From assembly GCA_911728455.2 (NCBI GenBank), contig OU452240.1, positions 6,791,352-6,855,351 of the forward strand: a stretch of DNA of 64,000 nucleotides. Reading direction: 5' to 3'. Made by a program: the position numbers and the translations under genes. The notes below the pieces were generated by a model. It saw only the letters and a list, made by a program, of their open reading frames with translations. It searched no databases and was not told the origin of the DNA. The stretch comes from Marthasterias glacialis. Its lineage: Eukaryota; Echinodermata; Asteroidea; Forcipulatida; Asteriidae. Shown one piece after another: positions 50,714 through 62,937 of this stretch (positions are counted from its first letter, which is position 1; every line of letters begins with the position of its first letter).

Positions 50714-51080
50714 TTAAAGCCCAGCTCAACATTGGTAAGAAGAAAAATGTAAATGTTCACAGATTTACATTTATATTTTACATAGTAAAAAGATGATGAT
50801 GGTAGACATTTTTTCCTTGAAATTTTCTGCCTGAAGTGTTATCGTTGTTAAATAACACATGAAATAAGATTCAAAAATAGTTTTCGTCTCAGCGAGACGA
50901 AAACTCTGCCTATGTAGGAATGCGCACAAAAATGCTTAATGCATTTTTACCGTTTTCTCGCAAATGAAACAACGAAATGAGCTGACATTTTCACAGGTTG
51001 GTTTTATTACAAATGTATTGATTTGTGCAAAGAATGGAAGCATTTACAGACACCTTACTACTGATGAGCTGGGGCTTTAA
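50714..51080. mobile_element. MITE family D copy
   Basis: The left end 'ttaaagcccagctcaacatt' and right end 'gatgagctggggctttaa' flank an intact core 'ttttcgtctcagcgagacga'. Confidence 0.75.
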
Positions 51081-51195
51081 GCCGAGTCCAAATTAACGAC
51101 TGCGGCTCAGGCTAAGATCGTTGGGCAACCTATTCTTCAACACGCGCCAACTTGTTTTTACAGTCGCAGCCACATCCGCTAAATCGGAAACGGAG
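51079..51195. mobile_element. MITE family A, diverged copy beside a family D copy
   Basis: The left end 'aagccgagtccaaattaacg' and the right end 'ccgctaaatcggaaacgg' are inverted. It directly abuts the family D element ending at 51080. Confidence 0.45.
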
Positions 51196-52543
51196 TACTA
51201 ATTTTAGTTCTCCATCAGAGGTCGAGTTTGGTGGACCCAGTTTTCAAATATTCACTTTTTTGTTTTTATGTCTAACTCACTTATGCTCTTATATAATCTA
51301 AGTTTAATTTACTCAAATTTCAAACAAACTGATCATTGTAGGTTGCGAGGCATTGCATGGTGAGGTGGTTTGCAGTAACACCATGTGATTATATCTACTT
51401 TACTATATACAGTAGATTGTTCCTGTGAGAGCTTGTCCCGTTGTTACTCTTCTACCGCAGAGTATAGATTTCGGAATTCGGGGGCACAACTTAGTTCTGA
51501 AAAGAACTGCCCTGCTTTTTAAAGACAGTCAAAACTGATCATTTCTCAAATTATTCCAATCCAGTAAAAACTCTAACGTTGGAAACCTCTGAGTCACTAA
51601 TCCCACCGTCTCCTGTTCACTACATTCAGTAAAAGGACAGAGAAAAACTTTTAAAACATTGCCCCCAACAAAGTGGCGACAAACCAAACAAAATAGAGAT
51701 AAATTACCGCCATCTTAGCAACTCCAATCTGCGTTAATTGTTACACACCACGTACAGTGTTTGTGAGCGTTTCCATGTAGCCCAATGGTAGACTCTAATT
51801 AATTTCCCACAGGAGGCCAAATTGCGATCATAATCAACGTTTTTAAAAGGTTAGACTTGAAGCAGATAGCTGACAAATTGTATTTGTACAAGCGAGTTTG
51901 ACAGTTTAATGGATCAGTTACAATAGTGATGTCCCCTAAAGGACTATGGCAAGTTTACCGCATTCCAACTCCCAGCCCCTCCCCCATGTTCTGCCGTGTT
52001 TATCCTTTCTACTCATTACAACCAGTTTCGATGGCACAATATAAGCAGAACGAGTAGATTTTTAAGGCAATTATAAAATAACTATTGACGATTCTATTCT
52101 TAAAATTTTTAACACTCACATTTAAAATTTAATTACTTTTTAAAATATTATTTTTCATACTTCCAATTAGTAGTGCACCAGTAATGGGAAAAAGGTTGTT
52201 GTTGAAGACATTCCTCTTTTTCATCTTGATTAATTCAACACCCACCTGATTTTCTTTATGCCCAGCATTCTTTATAAATTAGAAGAACTTCAATTAATTT
52301 AATCAATCAGTCAAGCCACAATTCGTTTACACGGAAACACATATCTACCCTAGAGGTCCTTTGAACTACCGAGGAGTTTAATTTAGAAAATGACCGCCGA
52401 GAGAGAGTCGTAAACAAATCGAAGTGGTTTATAAACACGGTGGTACAATCAACACTTCCATTGCGTCCAAACAAATAGTTATAGCAAGTGTCGCCTTGGA
52501 CAATGAGTGGACTTCACACTAAATCATTTCAAACTTGACAATC

Positions 52544-52979
52544 CAGAGGCGTGTTTTGGCGACCTCGACCAGAAACAAGTTTGAGCTTCGGGCATTGGTT
52601 TAACGTTTTCGCGTGTTCTGTTGCGCAGTGACGCAGCTGTTCCGACCAAACTGTAACCGAGTTGTTGGCTCGGTTAGGCTTGGTTTCAAGATGGCTGATT
52701 CCACAAACTAACAAAAAGTGTCGACAGAATTCTTTTAAAAATGAAAAATATTAAAGCATACCAATCCAACAATGTTGATAAAATTACAAAAACTAAGTTC
52801 CATAACTTGAAAATAAAAAGAAGGCTGTACATTTTAGAACATTAATTTCTAAAAAATGTACCCACGTCACAAACTGTTCCTGGTTACCGACCCGTTTTTG
52901 CGCAGATCTCAAAAATTGTTCTGGTCTGTGAATTTGACGTCAGAAACTTGTTTTTGTCGAGGTCGCCAAAACACGCCTC
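52544..52979. mobile_element. MITE with about 35-bp terminal inverted repeats (AGGCGTGTTTTGGCGACC)
   Basis: The left 'aggcgtgttttggcgacctc' and right 'gaggtcgccaaaacacgcct' are perfect complements, extending inward past 'gaaacaagttt'. It holds no coding sequence. No second copy in the window. Confidence 0.7.
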
Positions 52980-52997
52980 AGTAGTTACCGCAAAAGC

Positions 52998-53496
52998 TAG
53001 TCTGGTTCCCCGACCAAAGATTCCCTGACGACTCTCGTTAAAAATCTCAGGTCAGGCATCATCCAAAGCTAAACACAGATTATGACGCAACTTATATAAA
53101 TATTAATTACTTGTCACCAACGTTGGACGATGTCATTGGATGAAAAACGGAGCGCTAATGACGGGCTTTGTTTACTTTCAAAAAGCCTGGGATAATCAGT
53201 TTGTAAAAACGTTACAAATATTCAAATATTGTTTTGAATTTGTTGGGGGGGGGAAAGAAAAGAAAAACAATAATGGGATGTGTCTGCAAATTTTTTGAAT
53301 TCTTATCAACAAAAGAAATGTCCGACCATCAACGACACTGTCCGAATGTTGACGACAACGAGTTCGGAGCATTTCGGACATTTTCGAAAAAGGAGGAATT
53401 CCTCCTTTTTTGTCGCGTGACATTTGGGTGATACCGTAGGCTACCCTAAAATCGACGGAGAATAGTCGGAGGTTTTGGGGTCTGTGAACCAGACTA
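52998..53496. mobile_element. MITE family F, second copy
   Basis: Ends 'tagtctggttccc' and 'tctgtgaaccagacta' are inverted. The interior 'gaaatgtccgaccatcaacg' and 'aggaggaattcctcctt' match 39213-39695. It lies about 90 bases upstream of the candidate promoter at 53586. Confidence 0.72.
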
Positions 53497-53635
53497 CGCA
53501 AAAGCAAGATCGAACATACTGAAACAAAGGTTGAGGATTCTCTTCTCGATCCCATACTTTGTAAACAGCTGGTCCCGCATTTCCACCCATCATGCTTTGC
53601 GGTATATTTTCACACGTCACACAGACGTTGCTAAA

Positions 53636-53795
53636 ATGGCGGGCAGTTTGCAAAGTTTTACACGGCGAGGTTGCCGTTTCGAATCCCAAACTAGTCATTC
53701 GATTTTGACGCTAAGGAGTGTTAGAACTGCTCAGTATTGGCACGTACCGTCCAAGCTCAGGCAGGGAAAAGGCAGGGGGAAATGCAAGCTGATAT
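53636..53795 (+). CDS. Possible first exon of an unknown gene (low confidence)
   Basis: ATG at 53636 lies inside a YY1-like AAAATGGCGGGC word, 34 bases after CCCATCATGCTTTGCG (53586-53601), which resembles a ZNF143/Staf site. This pairing is typical of TATA-less housekeeping promoters. The frame is open to 53902. A GTAAGC donor at 53796 could end the exon, as could GTAGGC at 53943. The encoded start (MAGSLQSFTRRGCRFESQ and on) is basic and poor in acidic residues, as in mitochondrial targeting peptides. I do not recognise the protein and found no downstream exon on this strand before the convergent PI3K-C2 gene. Confidence 0.22.
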
Positions 53796-55459
53796 GTAAG
53801 CTGAATTTCAGAAAGCCGGCGAAGAAGTCGTCAGAGTGTGCGAAGACAATGCAGGCACGGGTTGTGGACTCCAAGCGAAGCGCATGTGACATGGGATTGT
53901 GAGCAACGCACACACTGCACTGGCTTGAACGCCCAGAAAACGGTAGGCCTACTTGTGTTTTTTTCACTTTCTGGTATAAAATTCCTTCTTAAAGTGAAAT
54001 TCATATATCACAGACGTGGTTTGTATTGAATTGATGGATTTGGAGTGGCGTAATTGTTGATACTTGCCAAGTGGCGTATAACTAAAGGGGGGAGCGTCAC
54101 GGGCACATGCCGCTGATGTCTGTACTCCCCCACCCCCACCCCCCTGGTGTCCCCCATTTGAAATCTGGACTTTTGATATTAAAAATTACCAGAATGAAAT
54201 GTTACATTTCATAAGCTTTTATGTCGTAAGTTCAATGTTTTAAAACTATTTTGTTTGCTACGGGCAGACAATGCATTTGTTTTTGCCTCTGTGTCAGATA
54301 ATTTAATATAAAAAAATAGTAAAGGGGATAACAAGAGCGCTGAAAAGGGTCTTGTTTAGGAAAAATACAAACAGAAACTTCAGTTTTAATTGGCCAAAAG
54401 TGCCCCCTAAAAAAATGGTGTCTCCCTTGTGCCCCCCCCCCCCTAAATTTTACCCTAGTTTCGCCACTGTTCTTGTCAACGAGTTGTTCATTGGAAAAAA
54501 ATTGCCATTACGTCACGGGACCAAAGTAAGTACATTAGTCATTAGTTAACTATTCATCACAGTCGACCAGTAGATAAACCAATAAAAACAGTACATGAGC
54601 TCAGCCGTTGTTAACTAGGTGCTAATAAGCTGGCATGCAGAGTACTGCCGTCGAGTTATTGGATACATTTCGATCATTGTACTATATCTCTTATAGCCGA
54701 CAGCTTTATCGAAAGTCTCCCGTATCGGGATTTATTTTTCCATTTTGTCTCAGCGCCCTTCCCCGCGTGCCGCGCCCCTTTTCTGATTGATTGACAAAGC
54801 TTACTCGAAATACACTTGATGTAAATATAACTAACACTAACCGGAACAGTGGATCTATTCTTCATTTCCTTTAATACTCAAAGCTTTCCAGCAGAGTCGT
54901 TTGTCTTCTTCAAGTTTTCTTGCTTTTATTCATTCATTATTCAAAGTCAATGTTTAGAAAGCCAGTGTTTTCTCATGAGCACAAAAGACGACTGTGTTAG
55001 ACAGAGACGATAGTCTGTCCCCACATCTGTAAATTGTTCATAATTTGGTGTTGCATAATACACGGAACACGACCTAATAACGTCACTGTTTGTTTCAAAC
55101 AACACAAATTGTACAAATTATACGAGCACAACAGGTTATTTTTACATTCAACAATCACCAATGTTTATTCATTTGATCGATCAATTCTGACATTTTGCAA
55201 AAGAAAAAATTTATCTGACTGGGGCAGGATTCCAACTGAATACCATCTGCCTCTTAGTAAAGATATGCGGGGGCTGCTAGCTTTCCATACATCATGTACA
55301 TCAGGAATTTACAATCTTCAAATAAAACTTTTATCAGTTTTTGAACATTATCCAAGTTGACCCAAATCCTCTACCAGGTTAATCCTCCATACATGAATAT
55401 TCCTCCAGAACAATGTTAAAATCAACATCTTACCTTTGTAAGTTTTGTTAATGTCTAGG

Positions 55460-56530
55460 CCTAATTCCACGAAGCTGTTTAGCATAAATTATTGATTGAA
55501 AACAATTTTTAGTTGTATTTTTTTTTTTCCTTCTTACCCATGCACCGATGTGTGTTAAGCACTGTATACTCAGTACTTTCCGGAGTCCTGTAAAAAAACA
55601 TGTTTTTAGTTGCTAAGCAAACTTTTTTCAGGGAACCAGCCACAAGCAATATGTACACTGCGTAATAATTGTAGCTGGTAACCCATTTCTGCTTAGCAAA
55701 ACCTTTTTGCTAAGCAAAATAACAGCTTCGTTATACTAGGCCCTGAAACCATAGCAACATGTTGTAACCCAAGCCTTGACTAAATTTCATACAGCTGTTC
55801 TGCAGAAAATAATGCTAAACAAATTGTTACCGCTAAGCAAATAAATTGTTGGACACCATACAGTCGTAACAATGTGAATTACATGGCCTTTCGGTCCTTG
55901 CGCTGTTCATGGTGAGCAACGTTTGTCTGTGTTAAGCCAATTGTGCTTACCAGAATTTAGCTCTTGCAGCAGAGTGGCAATGCAGTATGCAGACAATGCA
56001 ACTTTGTAATAGCATAAAAAAGGGAAATGGCCAAATACACTTAACATTTTTAGTGTTTTTTAGTTTTGTTATAGCACTGTTATTACAGGAAAAAAAGAGG
56101 AAATCAGCTGGCCGGGGCCCAATTTCATACAGCTGCTTAGCATAAAAAAGTAGCTGGGCACAATTACCAGCCAAAATAGCATGTCACATGTACAATCTGT
56201 GACAGGTATCCTGCTTATTTTTGCTTAGCAGAAATGTTTAAGCAATATTTTCTGCTTAAGCAGCTCTATGAAATTTGGCCCAGCTGAAAAGTTGCATGCT
56301 TGAGTAAAATAATGATTTCACAAGAGACCGTTGAATTGAGCTGTTACACAAAATAGCTAAGCTCAGATAATTTTTATCAAGTAAAAACAGGTTACCAACC
56401 CAAATGCCATAGGGTGTATACAGTAAGCGACTGGTTCCCTGTTTAGGGAGTGACTTTGTTAAGCAGTTTTTTTTAAATTTCCCATCAGCTTTATGAATTT
56501 GGACTCTTTTGAGGCAAAAATTGTCGGGTA
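55460..56530. repeat. Cluster of four 'aatttcatagagctg' repeats
   Basis: Repeated blocks 'caatttcatacagctgctta', 'ttgctaagcaaa', 'ctggtaaccca' and 'gcttaagcagctctatgaaa' occur in both orientations within about 1 kb, showing repeated insertion into the same spot. Confidence 0.65.
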
Positions 56531-57265
56531 GTAAAACATTCGACAAGATGATTAGCATAATATGTACATGTAGGTGTAAACAGTATTTTAATTAATGTTT
56601 GTTTTAATAAAAATCACCAGTATAAGAGTTTCACCAGAATACAGATATTATTTTATATATTGTTGAATAAATTGCCGTCAGAGTTGTGTTAAGAAATATA
56701 TATTATAATTTTCACATTATGTATATACACGCCTCACACCCATTACGATATACAGGGAGATACTCATGACCATACACTGTTACTATGGCAACACAATGAT
56801 GTTAACAAATCATAGATTCACTGAGATTATACAGTGAATAACTGAATAGTAAGATTAAAATAAAAGATGGCAAATATTACTTTAAGAAACTTTTATAAAC
56901 CTTGAAAAGACAATCCTTTGAAAATAAAAACGCCCTTCCTCCTAGAATTTGTTTAAAAATTGTTTTCTTTTATGTTTACTGCTTAAGACACAAGAATTCC
57001 AGTGAATGCAAAACATGCAACCTGAACACTCTTATCCCCCAAACCCTTATCATTCTTAAAATTTCTCATGCATTCTTCCGCAAAACCTTTAATTAAAGCA
57101 AATTACCCACATAGTGCATTTGATGTTGTTCAGCTCTTATGCCAAGTGTACTTAAAAATAATAATCATTTACAGACAGAGAATTAGCTGGTAACCATATG
57201 TATTCATGGCATGCCATTTACACTGGTATCCATTTTGACGTCATCACCTGCGCCATTTTGGGATC

Positions 57266-57333
57266 AGGCCGTATTCGAATTGGCGGCTATGGCTACGACT
57301 GGCGATCCAGCCAAAGCCGCCAATTCGGACACC
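57266..57333. mobile_element. MITE family A, 68-bp minimal copy
   Basis: Nearly all palindrome: 'aggccgtattcgaattggcg' faces 'gccgccaattcggacacc'. It is the shortest form of the family in the window. Confidence 0.6.
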
Positions 57334-57499
57334 ATGTGTGCGCCATTTTGGCAGTCAAATTCCATGTGTGTTTCTATGTAGTGCGCATTTCAGACAACCT
57401 GCACATGGTTAGATGCGCATCGTATCTTTCCATGCAGTTTGAGCCATAAAAAGGCATACCATAAGCAGACAGTTGCTGTGTGTGTTCAAGTTCAAGGGG

Positions 57500-57937
57500 T
57501 TGACCATGACGTCAACAATAGGAAATAATCAGAACGAAATCAATAGCTGTCACGACTGCTAGTCGCAACAGCTAAAAACAGCCATCTTTGAGGACAATGA
57601 CTAGACACTTTTTAAGCACACAACTGTGCATTACACTTAAAGACTTCACAAGGCACCCATTTTGAAACCCCAAATTCAAAGATATTCATTATGAAAGTAA
57701 GCTTGATAAGTAAATTCATCAAATGACGTAATAGTTTTCGGTTTTCAAAAACGATTACAATATTCCTGCTCGAATCTGATAAATATTGACAATAAACATG
57801 AACCTTGTGTGCGTTTTATAAACTCCTTTCATGATTGGTTGGTAAGCAACTCAAGCTGCATTGAAATTTACAGAGCTTGACGCGGCTACGAGCCAAAATA
57901 GAAATTGTTATCAAAGATGGCGTCTACTGCAACCCAG
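57500..57937. mobile_element. MITE family B, interrupted copy
   Basis: Both halves of family B are present ('gccatctttgaggacaatga' and 'aaagatggcgtctactgc') but are separated by about 150 unrelated bases near 57660-57808, a probable secondary insertion. Confidence 0.55.
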
Positions 57938-58236
57938 AGTTTAGTTTGTACAGTCTAAATCAGGTTGTTTTTTTATATGCAAGCGTAATACTAGATCATT
58001 CATCCAATATATGGTTATATTTTATTTCCAAACCAAATAATGGATACATTCTCCAAAACAATGTCACACTTTCCCTTTGAAAAATAAAGTTGTTTAAAAC
58101 TGAAAATGAATTCCTTAACATCCACAAGTCACAACGACAGTTGCTTAAAATCAAAATCTTCATAGCTAGTAAATTTTACTTAAAATTATAACAAATTCTA
58201 CTTCCAAGAGCTTGTGTTCTGAAAAGAGCCAACTAG

Positions 58237-58242
58237 TTTATT
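58237..58242 (-). promoter_or_regulatory. Candidate polyadenylation signal of the PI3K-C2 gene
   Basis: This is an AATAAA hexamer on the minus strand, within a plausible 3' UTR distance after the TAG at 58388. Further AATAAA-like words occur beyond it, for example near 58020, so the real end is uncertain. Confidence 0.4.
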
Positions 58243-58387
58243 CTCAAGTTTTGGCTAATGCTCCTCAAGAGGTTGTTACTATACTTTCCGATGCTCCTCA
58301 TCAAGAGGTTACTATACTTTCTATCTTTCAATTTGGCAGCTTCTGCTATACTGCTTACTTCTCAACCACTGTAGCATTGTCTTTCTT

Positions 58388-58561
58388 CTATGTCAGGTTC
58401 CCAAGTTTGTACCAGGCAATGGTCTCAACGCTCAAGTCCAGGCTTGAGACAGCGATGTCTATCCCTCCAAGAAAGTTGTTCTCTTTGAGGTAGTCTGAAT
58501 CCCAGGCTGTCAACCGGATGGTACGGTTCAAGACCTCAGACCATGGAAGATTGTACACAAG
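58388..58561 (-). CDS. PI3K-C2 terminal coding exon: second half of C2 domain and stop
   Basis: On the minus strand the acceptor CATCTCAG ends at 58562. The exon encodes 57 residues beginning LVYNLPWSEVL and ending WYKLGNLT, then TAG at 58390-58388. It supplies the WDSD loop and the last strands of the C2 fold. An AATAAA on the minus strand (58242-58237), about 146 nt after the stop, is a candidate polyadenylation signal. Confidence 0.83.
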   Translation of the reverse strand, partial: LVYNLPWSEVLNRTIRLTAWDSDYLKENNFLGGIDIAVSSLDLSVETIAWYKLGNLT

Positions 58562-61150
58562 CTGAGATGAGGACGAGATAAGAAAAGTAAGTTTGAAATC
58601 TTATTTTGATAACAATTCTAACTTAAAACATCTACAAGTAAATCATTTTTTGCATTTCTTTGATAAAAGCCTTAAACTTTCAAGCCAATGACACTTAAAG
58701 TACACAGTCTGAATATGTACCATAGAGTCGGCAAACCATCCTTACAGAAGCATCACACCAACTTGTGGGAGCCAGTTGCAGCCTCCAACCATGCCAGAAA
58801 CACTGGGGCGAACCCTTTCTCTTAGCGATAAGTGTTTCTAGGTTCTTTTACGTGCGATGGTAGATATTGATACAACACACAGGACCTACAGCTTTACATC
58901 CCATCCGAAGGATGAAGTAATAATGGTTAAGTGTCTTGCTTAAGGACACAAGTGTCATGACCAGGACTCGAACCCACACTGATTAGAAACACCAGATCAG
59001 AAACACCGGAGCTTGAGTACGGTGCTCTTAACTGCTCGGCCACAACACGCCATGTCAGATGACTGTGTCAAGATCCATCAGCAAGAAAACATTTGTTTTT
59101 TGTTATTTCTTTGATCAAAAAATCAAAATCTCAAGACAATGACAATTATCTTCAAGCAAACTTGAAGCCTCGATTCTGATTGGTCGATCCATGGCAACAA
59201 CAGTGTGATACTATACCACACTCCATATTGCATTCTACATCTTGCGCTATTCTAAGGCGTGCATATTGAGCTATTGTAAGCTGCTCATCACGCTTGCCTG
59301 AACATAAAATCATTTTCACACGTACGTGCGCTTCTGGAATACAGGAAAATATAGTGTATCTGCGTCCCATATTCAACTGGCCCTTTTGCCTCATTGGGTA
59401 TTGAATGCAGGGAAAGCGCTATATTTTATCGTATTCCACTCCCGCTTGAGTGATTACACGTGACAGATGTAAATGCTTCTTTTTTTTTCCTCTCTTTTTT
59501 TAAAAATGCAATTCGCCCATCACAAGGCCCATAGGCCACTCGAGGTGTGGGCTACTATTTGAAGGAATTAGAAACCCGCCCCAATGCCCAGAAACAAGAC
59601 ATGGCGAAATATAAACACAAGTCTCTTCACAGCACAGCTAAGAACAGGGAGGGGTAAATGAATCCGTTGCGAGACAAACATAACTGCCTCTTCCCCTATT
59701 TAAAGCAGTTATAGTTAAGTGTCTTGCTCAAGGACACAAGTGTCACGACCAGGATTTGAACCCACATCCTGATGACTTAGCCACCAGAACTTGAGTCCCA
59801 TGCACTAAGCCACTCAGCCACAGCACACTATAATGAATGAAGGACGTGTAAGTAACCACTGCGCAGGCAGCATAAAATTGCCAATGAAACATAATTGAAT
59901 TTGTTAGGATAGAGACAGGGTACTAGTCACTTGAGACAAGGTACCAGTCAATTGAGATCAAACCTATCCAACAACTGTGGTGGGGATGGATTGCAAGATG
60001 GAAAAGTTCAACACAATTGGAAGGAATTGTGGTGGATTTATTGTCGTAATTGTGGAGAAACTGAGGAAACTAGTTTCCCAATTTTTTTGTCTCCAGTTTA
60101 TTGGATGATAACAGGAGTATAAAATGTCGATACATAATCTTTGTGCTTGTCTGTAGCTTGTTTGCCTCAGGATTAACTGGGATCACCTAAGACTGACATT
60201 ATTTGTTGTGTAAATCTTCTCTGATCCCTCAGGTGGCACAGTCAGACTAAAAGAGATCAAGAGATTCCTCATATTTGTTCTCACGCAGAATATTAAATAA
60301 GAATTATTACACCTGTAGCATTTGTAATGTATGTTATGCATACTTGTTGTTCTGATGTTAGGGCTGAGGCCGATTCGTCTAGAAGTTTGACCAGGATTTC
60401 TTAGAAAATGGGATTTAGAAGACTGTCAGGCTTGATCACTCTTGAGGACTGAAATGAGGGTTCACTGGCATTGCAATAGACTGCGACTTTGAATATCCGT
60501 TCTATTCTTTTTTTTTTAGGTGTGACTTTTGGCATCTGGTTAGATTTAAATTCTTAGCTGTTTGCTAGGCAAGGCTGGTTTTGACTCTGCACTCTCAGAT
60601 TATGGTTCCAGCCAGCAGGGCGTCTGGATGTTTCTTGACCACCTTGTTTTGAGCTTTGACACCCTACAAGGATTTGAAGTATGCAATTTGAACTTTACGG
60701 ATAATATTTGTCAATGTGTAAATTTGGGCACCAACATTCCCATGTTCTGCTAAACCCTAAAGAGATCTGTGGAAAACAGGCAAGGCAAGTTTTTGTTCAA
60801 ACTTTTGCCCATCCCAGGCTGGCCCTGGTCATAAATGTTAAAGTCTAAAGAATTAAAGTAAAACTTTGGAGTTGTAAAGATGAAATCAAAAGGATTTACC
60901 ATTTCATTGTAAGTTGGGTTGGAGGTCTTCTTCTGAATCCGAGTCTTTCTCTTGGTCTGTTTGTGCGGATCAGGGAGCAGGTAGATCTTAATGTATGGGT
61001 CAGGCTGACCTTTGTCCAAGGCCAAGAGGTCAGCAGCATGTCTGACCATGATCAATAGGGCATTGCTCTTATAGTGTATGGCAAGCTTGACCTTTCCAGA
61101 GATCTCGCCAGGGGCAAAGGTGGGTTCAGTGGTTGTCTTGGTGTCATCAT
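58388..61150 (-). CDS. Class II phosphoinositide 3-kinase (PI3K-C2), last two coding exons with C-terminal C2 domain; 5' part beyond the window
   Basis: The minus-strand exons 61150-60900 and 58561-58388 join in phase 0 and give 140 residues plus a split first codon. After a Thr-rich linker comes a complete C2 domain: GEISGKVKLAIHY opens it, then a loop with DKGQPDPYIKIYLLPDP, a Lys/Arg-rich strand (TKRKTRIQKK), NPTYNEM joined across the intron to LVY, WDSDYLKENNFLGG and LDLSVETIAWYKLG, with TAG soon after. The order and the short tail match the C-terminal C2 domain of PI3K-C2 enzymes, which phosphorylate PI and PI4P on endocytic and endosomal membranes. The basic strand is expected to bind phosphoinositides. 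Synaptotagmin-like, rabphilin and RIM C2 domains are alternatives, but NPTxNEMLVY and the position of the stop favour PI3K-C2. The kinase, PX and Ras-binding parts are not in the window. Confidence 0.82.
58790..59051 (-). mobile_element. tRNA-derived SINE copy in the last PI3K-C2 intron
   Basis: Read on the minus strand, the head (GTGTTGTGGCCGAGCAG) and the B-box region (TGGGTTCGAGTCCTGG) lead into the 'gtcctta agcaagacac' body and 'cgtaaaagaacc'. It is truncated before the conserved tail. Confidence 0.7.
59505..59832 (-). mobile_element. SINE copy, subfamily A
   Basis: Same orientation and near-identical sequence to the copy at 20815-21147, including 'gcaattcgcccat' at the tail side and the tRNA-like head at the right end. 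It lies in the intron between the last two PI3K-C2 exons. Confidence 0.75.
60900..61150 (-). CDS. PI3K-C2 penultimate exon: linker and first half of C2 domain
   Basis: On the minus strand the acceptor TGTTTTACAG ends at 61151 and the donor GTAAAT begins at 60899. The exon starts with two bases of an Asp codon (preceding intron phase 1) and ends on the Met codon of NPTYNEM (phase 0). It is 251 nt long. The preceding exon must end with G and was not found up to 64000. Confidence 0.83.
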
Positions 61151-61847
61151 CTGTAAAACACAAGAGGATCATTGGTTATTGTTTATATTAAGACTACCAT
61201 TGCAAGAAATTAATAATTCCCTTTATTTAAAGCTGTGTCCATAAAGTAGTGCACTTAGCTATGGCTATGGCTTGTGGTTATGGCTATGCCTTGCTGTTAT
61301 GGCTGTGGCTCAAATCATTTAATAATAATAAGTCTTTACTTTTAAGTACCAAATGGAGGCTGAAAAGAAATAGGCTGGCCCCTTATGACTAATATTTAAC
61401 TGGGCTATAGTAGTGAATGAATATAGGAAGTCGGACAAAGATGACGTAAACTTAAGTCTAAGATAAGAAATACTTAACTTAATGTACATAACACATTTAA
61501 TTTCACTGTGCACACATTAAAAACTCTCATCCATAAATACTATATTAAGACAAAATTAGTAATTCTTGATTGATGAAGCTTTCATAACCACACAATCATC
61601 AAATCTTTCCATAATACAAATCAGATTTGGTTATGAACCAGAAAACTGATGCATAATCAACCTACATATAATGACAGCATTGAAATAAATATGTAAAAGA
61701 AAGGTGGGGGAGGTATTTAAAAATACTATACAAAACAATATTTACATTTGATTTAACTTTTTATAAACTTTAAGAACGTGTTCCTAGTGTGATGAGAAAT
61801 ATTTCAGAAAAAAATAAATTAGCTGTTGCAAACTGCTTACCAACCAA

Positions 61848-61985
61848 AAGGACCTGTTTTATAAATGCAACAAATTGTTAATGGCCACACGCCTCAAGAC
61901 CCTAGCAGAGTCTTTCTCAAAGGCTAAATGAGAAAGGCATTGAGAAAACTCTGCTAGGGTCAAACCGTGAGGCCACTAACAATTT
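61848..61985. repeat. Relative of the repeat at 32825, arranged as a foldback
   Basis: Two halves ('cctcaagaccctagcagag' and 'ctctgctagggtcaaacc') face each other around 'tttctcaaaggctaaatgag'. Confidence 0.6.
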
Positions 61986-62546
61986 GGGGGAGAAATATTT
62001 CCATCTGAAATACTACAGAGGGAAAAGAAAATAATTATCCCCCCGCCCCCATTTCTTATTTCAATTTAAATTTGCCAAATTGAAATAAGAAACACGAGAA
62101 CTCGCACAAATCCCTAACAACAAAAAAGAGTAACAACAATAACAATATAATCATATTTGTCTCTTGCCTTTGTGCATTTCTTTGATGTTTCTTGTTGTTT
62201 GGAAATAATATTTGGCGTTACCTCACAGGTTGGTTGTATAATGTGTTATTGAAAACCGAAGGACAGGAATGAATTGATTTCTCTGAACACCCCCCCCCCC
62301 TTTAGGAGAAAACAAGTTTGAAACACATTTTTTCCTGAAAATGTACAAACAGATCGGGTTATTGCCTAGGGTCAAACCAGTCTGAGCTGTAGGCTCAGAG
62401 AGAAAGCGATAGGATGAAATGTCAAAATGCAAACGTTATATAAATCTGAATGAATCATGAGTTGCACAGAGAAGAAAAACGTTTCTAAAATTATTCTTTT
62501 TTTATGGAAAGACACTTTTAACTAAAAGACAAAATACAGGATTGTT

Positions 62547-62937
62547 CCACCCAGTTCAGACTGGTGCTCCAGAGTCGCGCCGAACCACATTTTTAAGTTC
62601 AGTACATGAAAAGTTAGACGTCTGAAACAGTTAGGAACAATTAGATGCCCAAGAAGTTGAAAGATCGACTTTAGCAGTCATTCAGAACGACTCTTGAGCA
62701 TCTTGGTTTAAGCAAATTTATGTTAATGTATGGTAATTAGGAAAAATTACCTTTAGCATCCCACAATTCACCCGGGCGGCTGACAGGAAGCGCAAAAAGT
62801 ATAAATTCAATTTGTGTTCTTATCTCCATCTAATACATTGAGTCGCCAGTCTGAAACCAAAGTCTATTTTGGTCGACCTAGAGTCGCTCCCATTTGGTTC
62901 AGCGTGACTCTACAGCACAAGTCTGAACCGGGTGTTA
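62547..62937. mobile_element. MITE with about 40-bp terminal inverted repeats (CACCCRGTTCAGACT)
   Basis: 'cacccagttcagactggtgc' at left is mirrored by 'cagcacaagtctgaaccggg' at right, with 'agagtcgcgccgaacc' facing 'ggttcagcgtgactct'. Confidence 0.65.
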
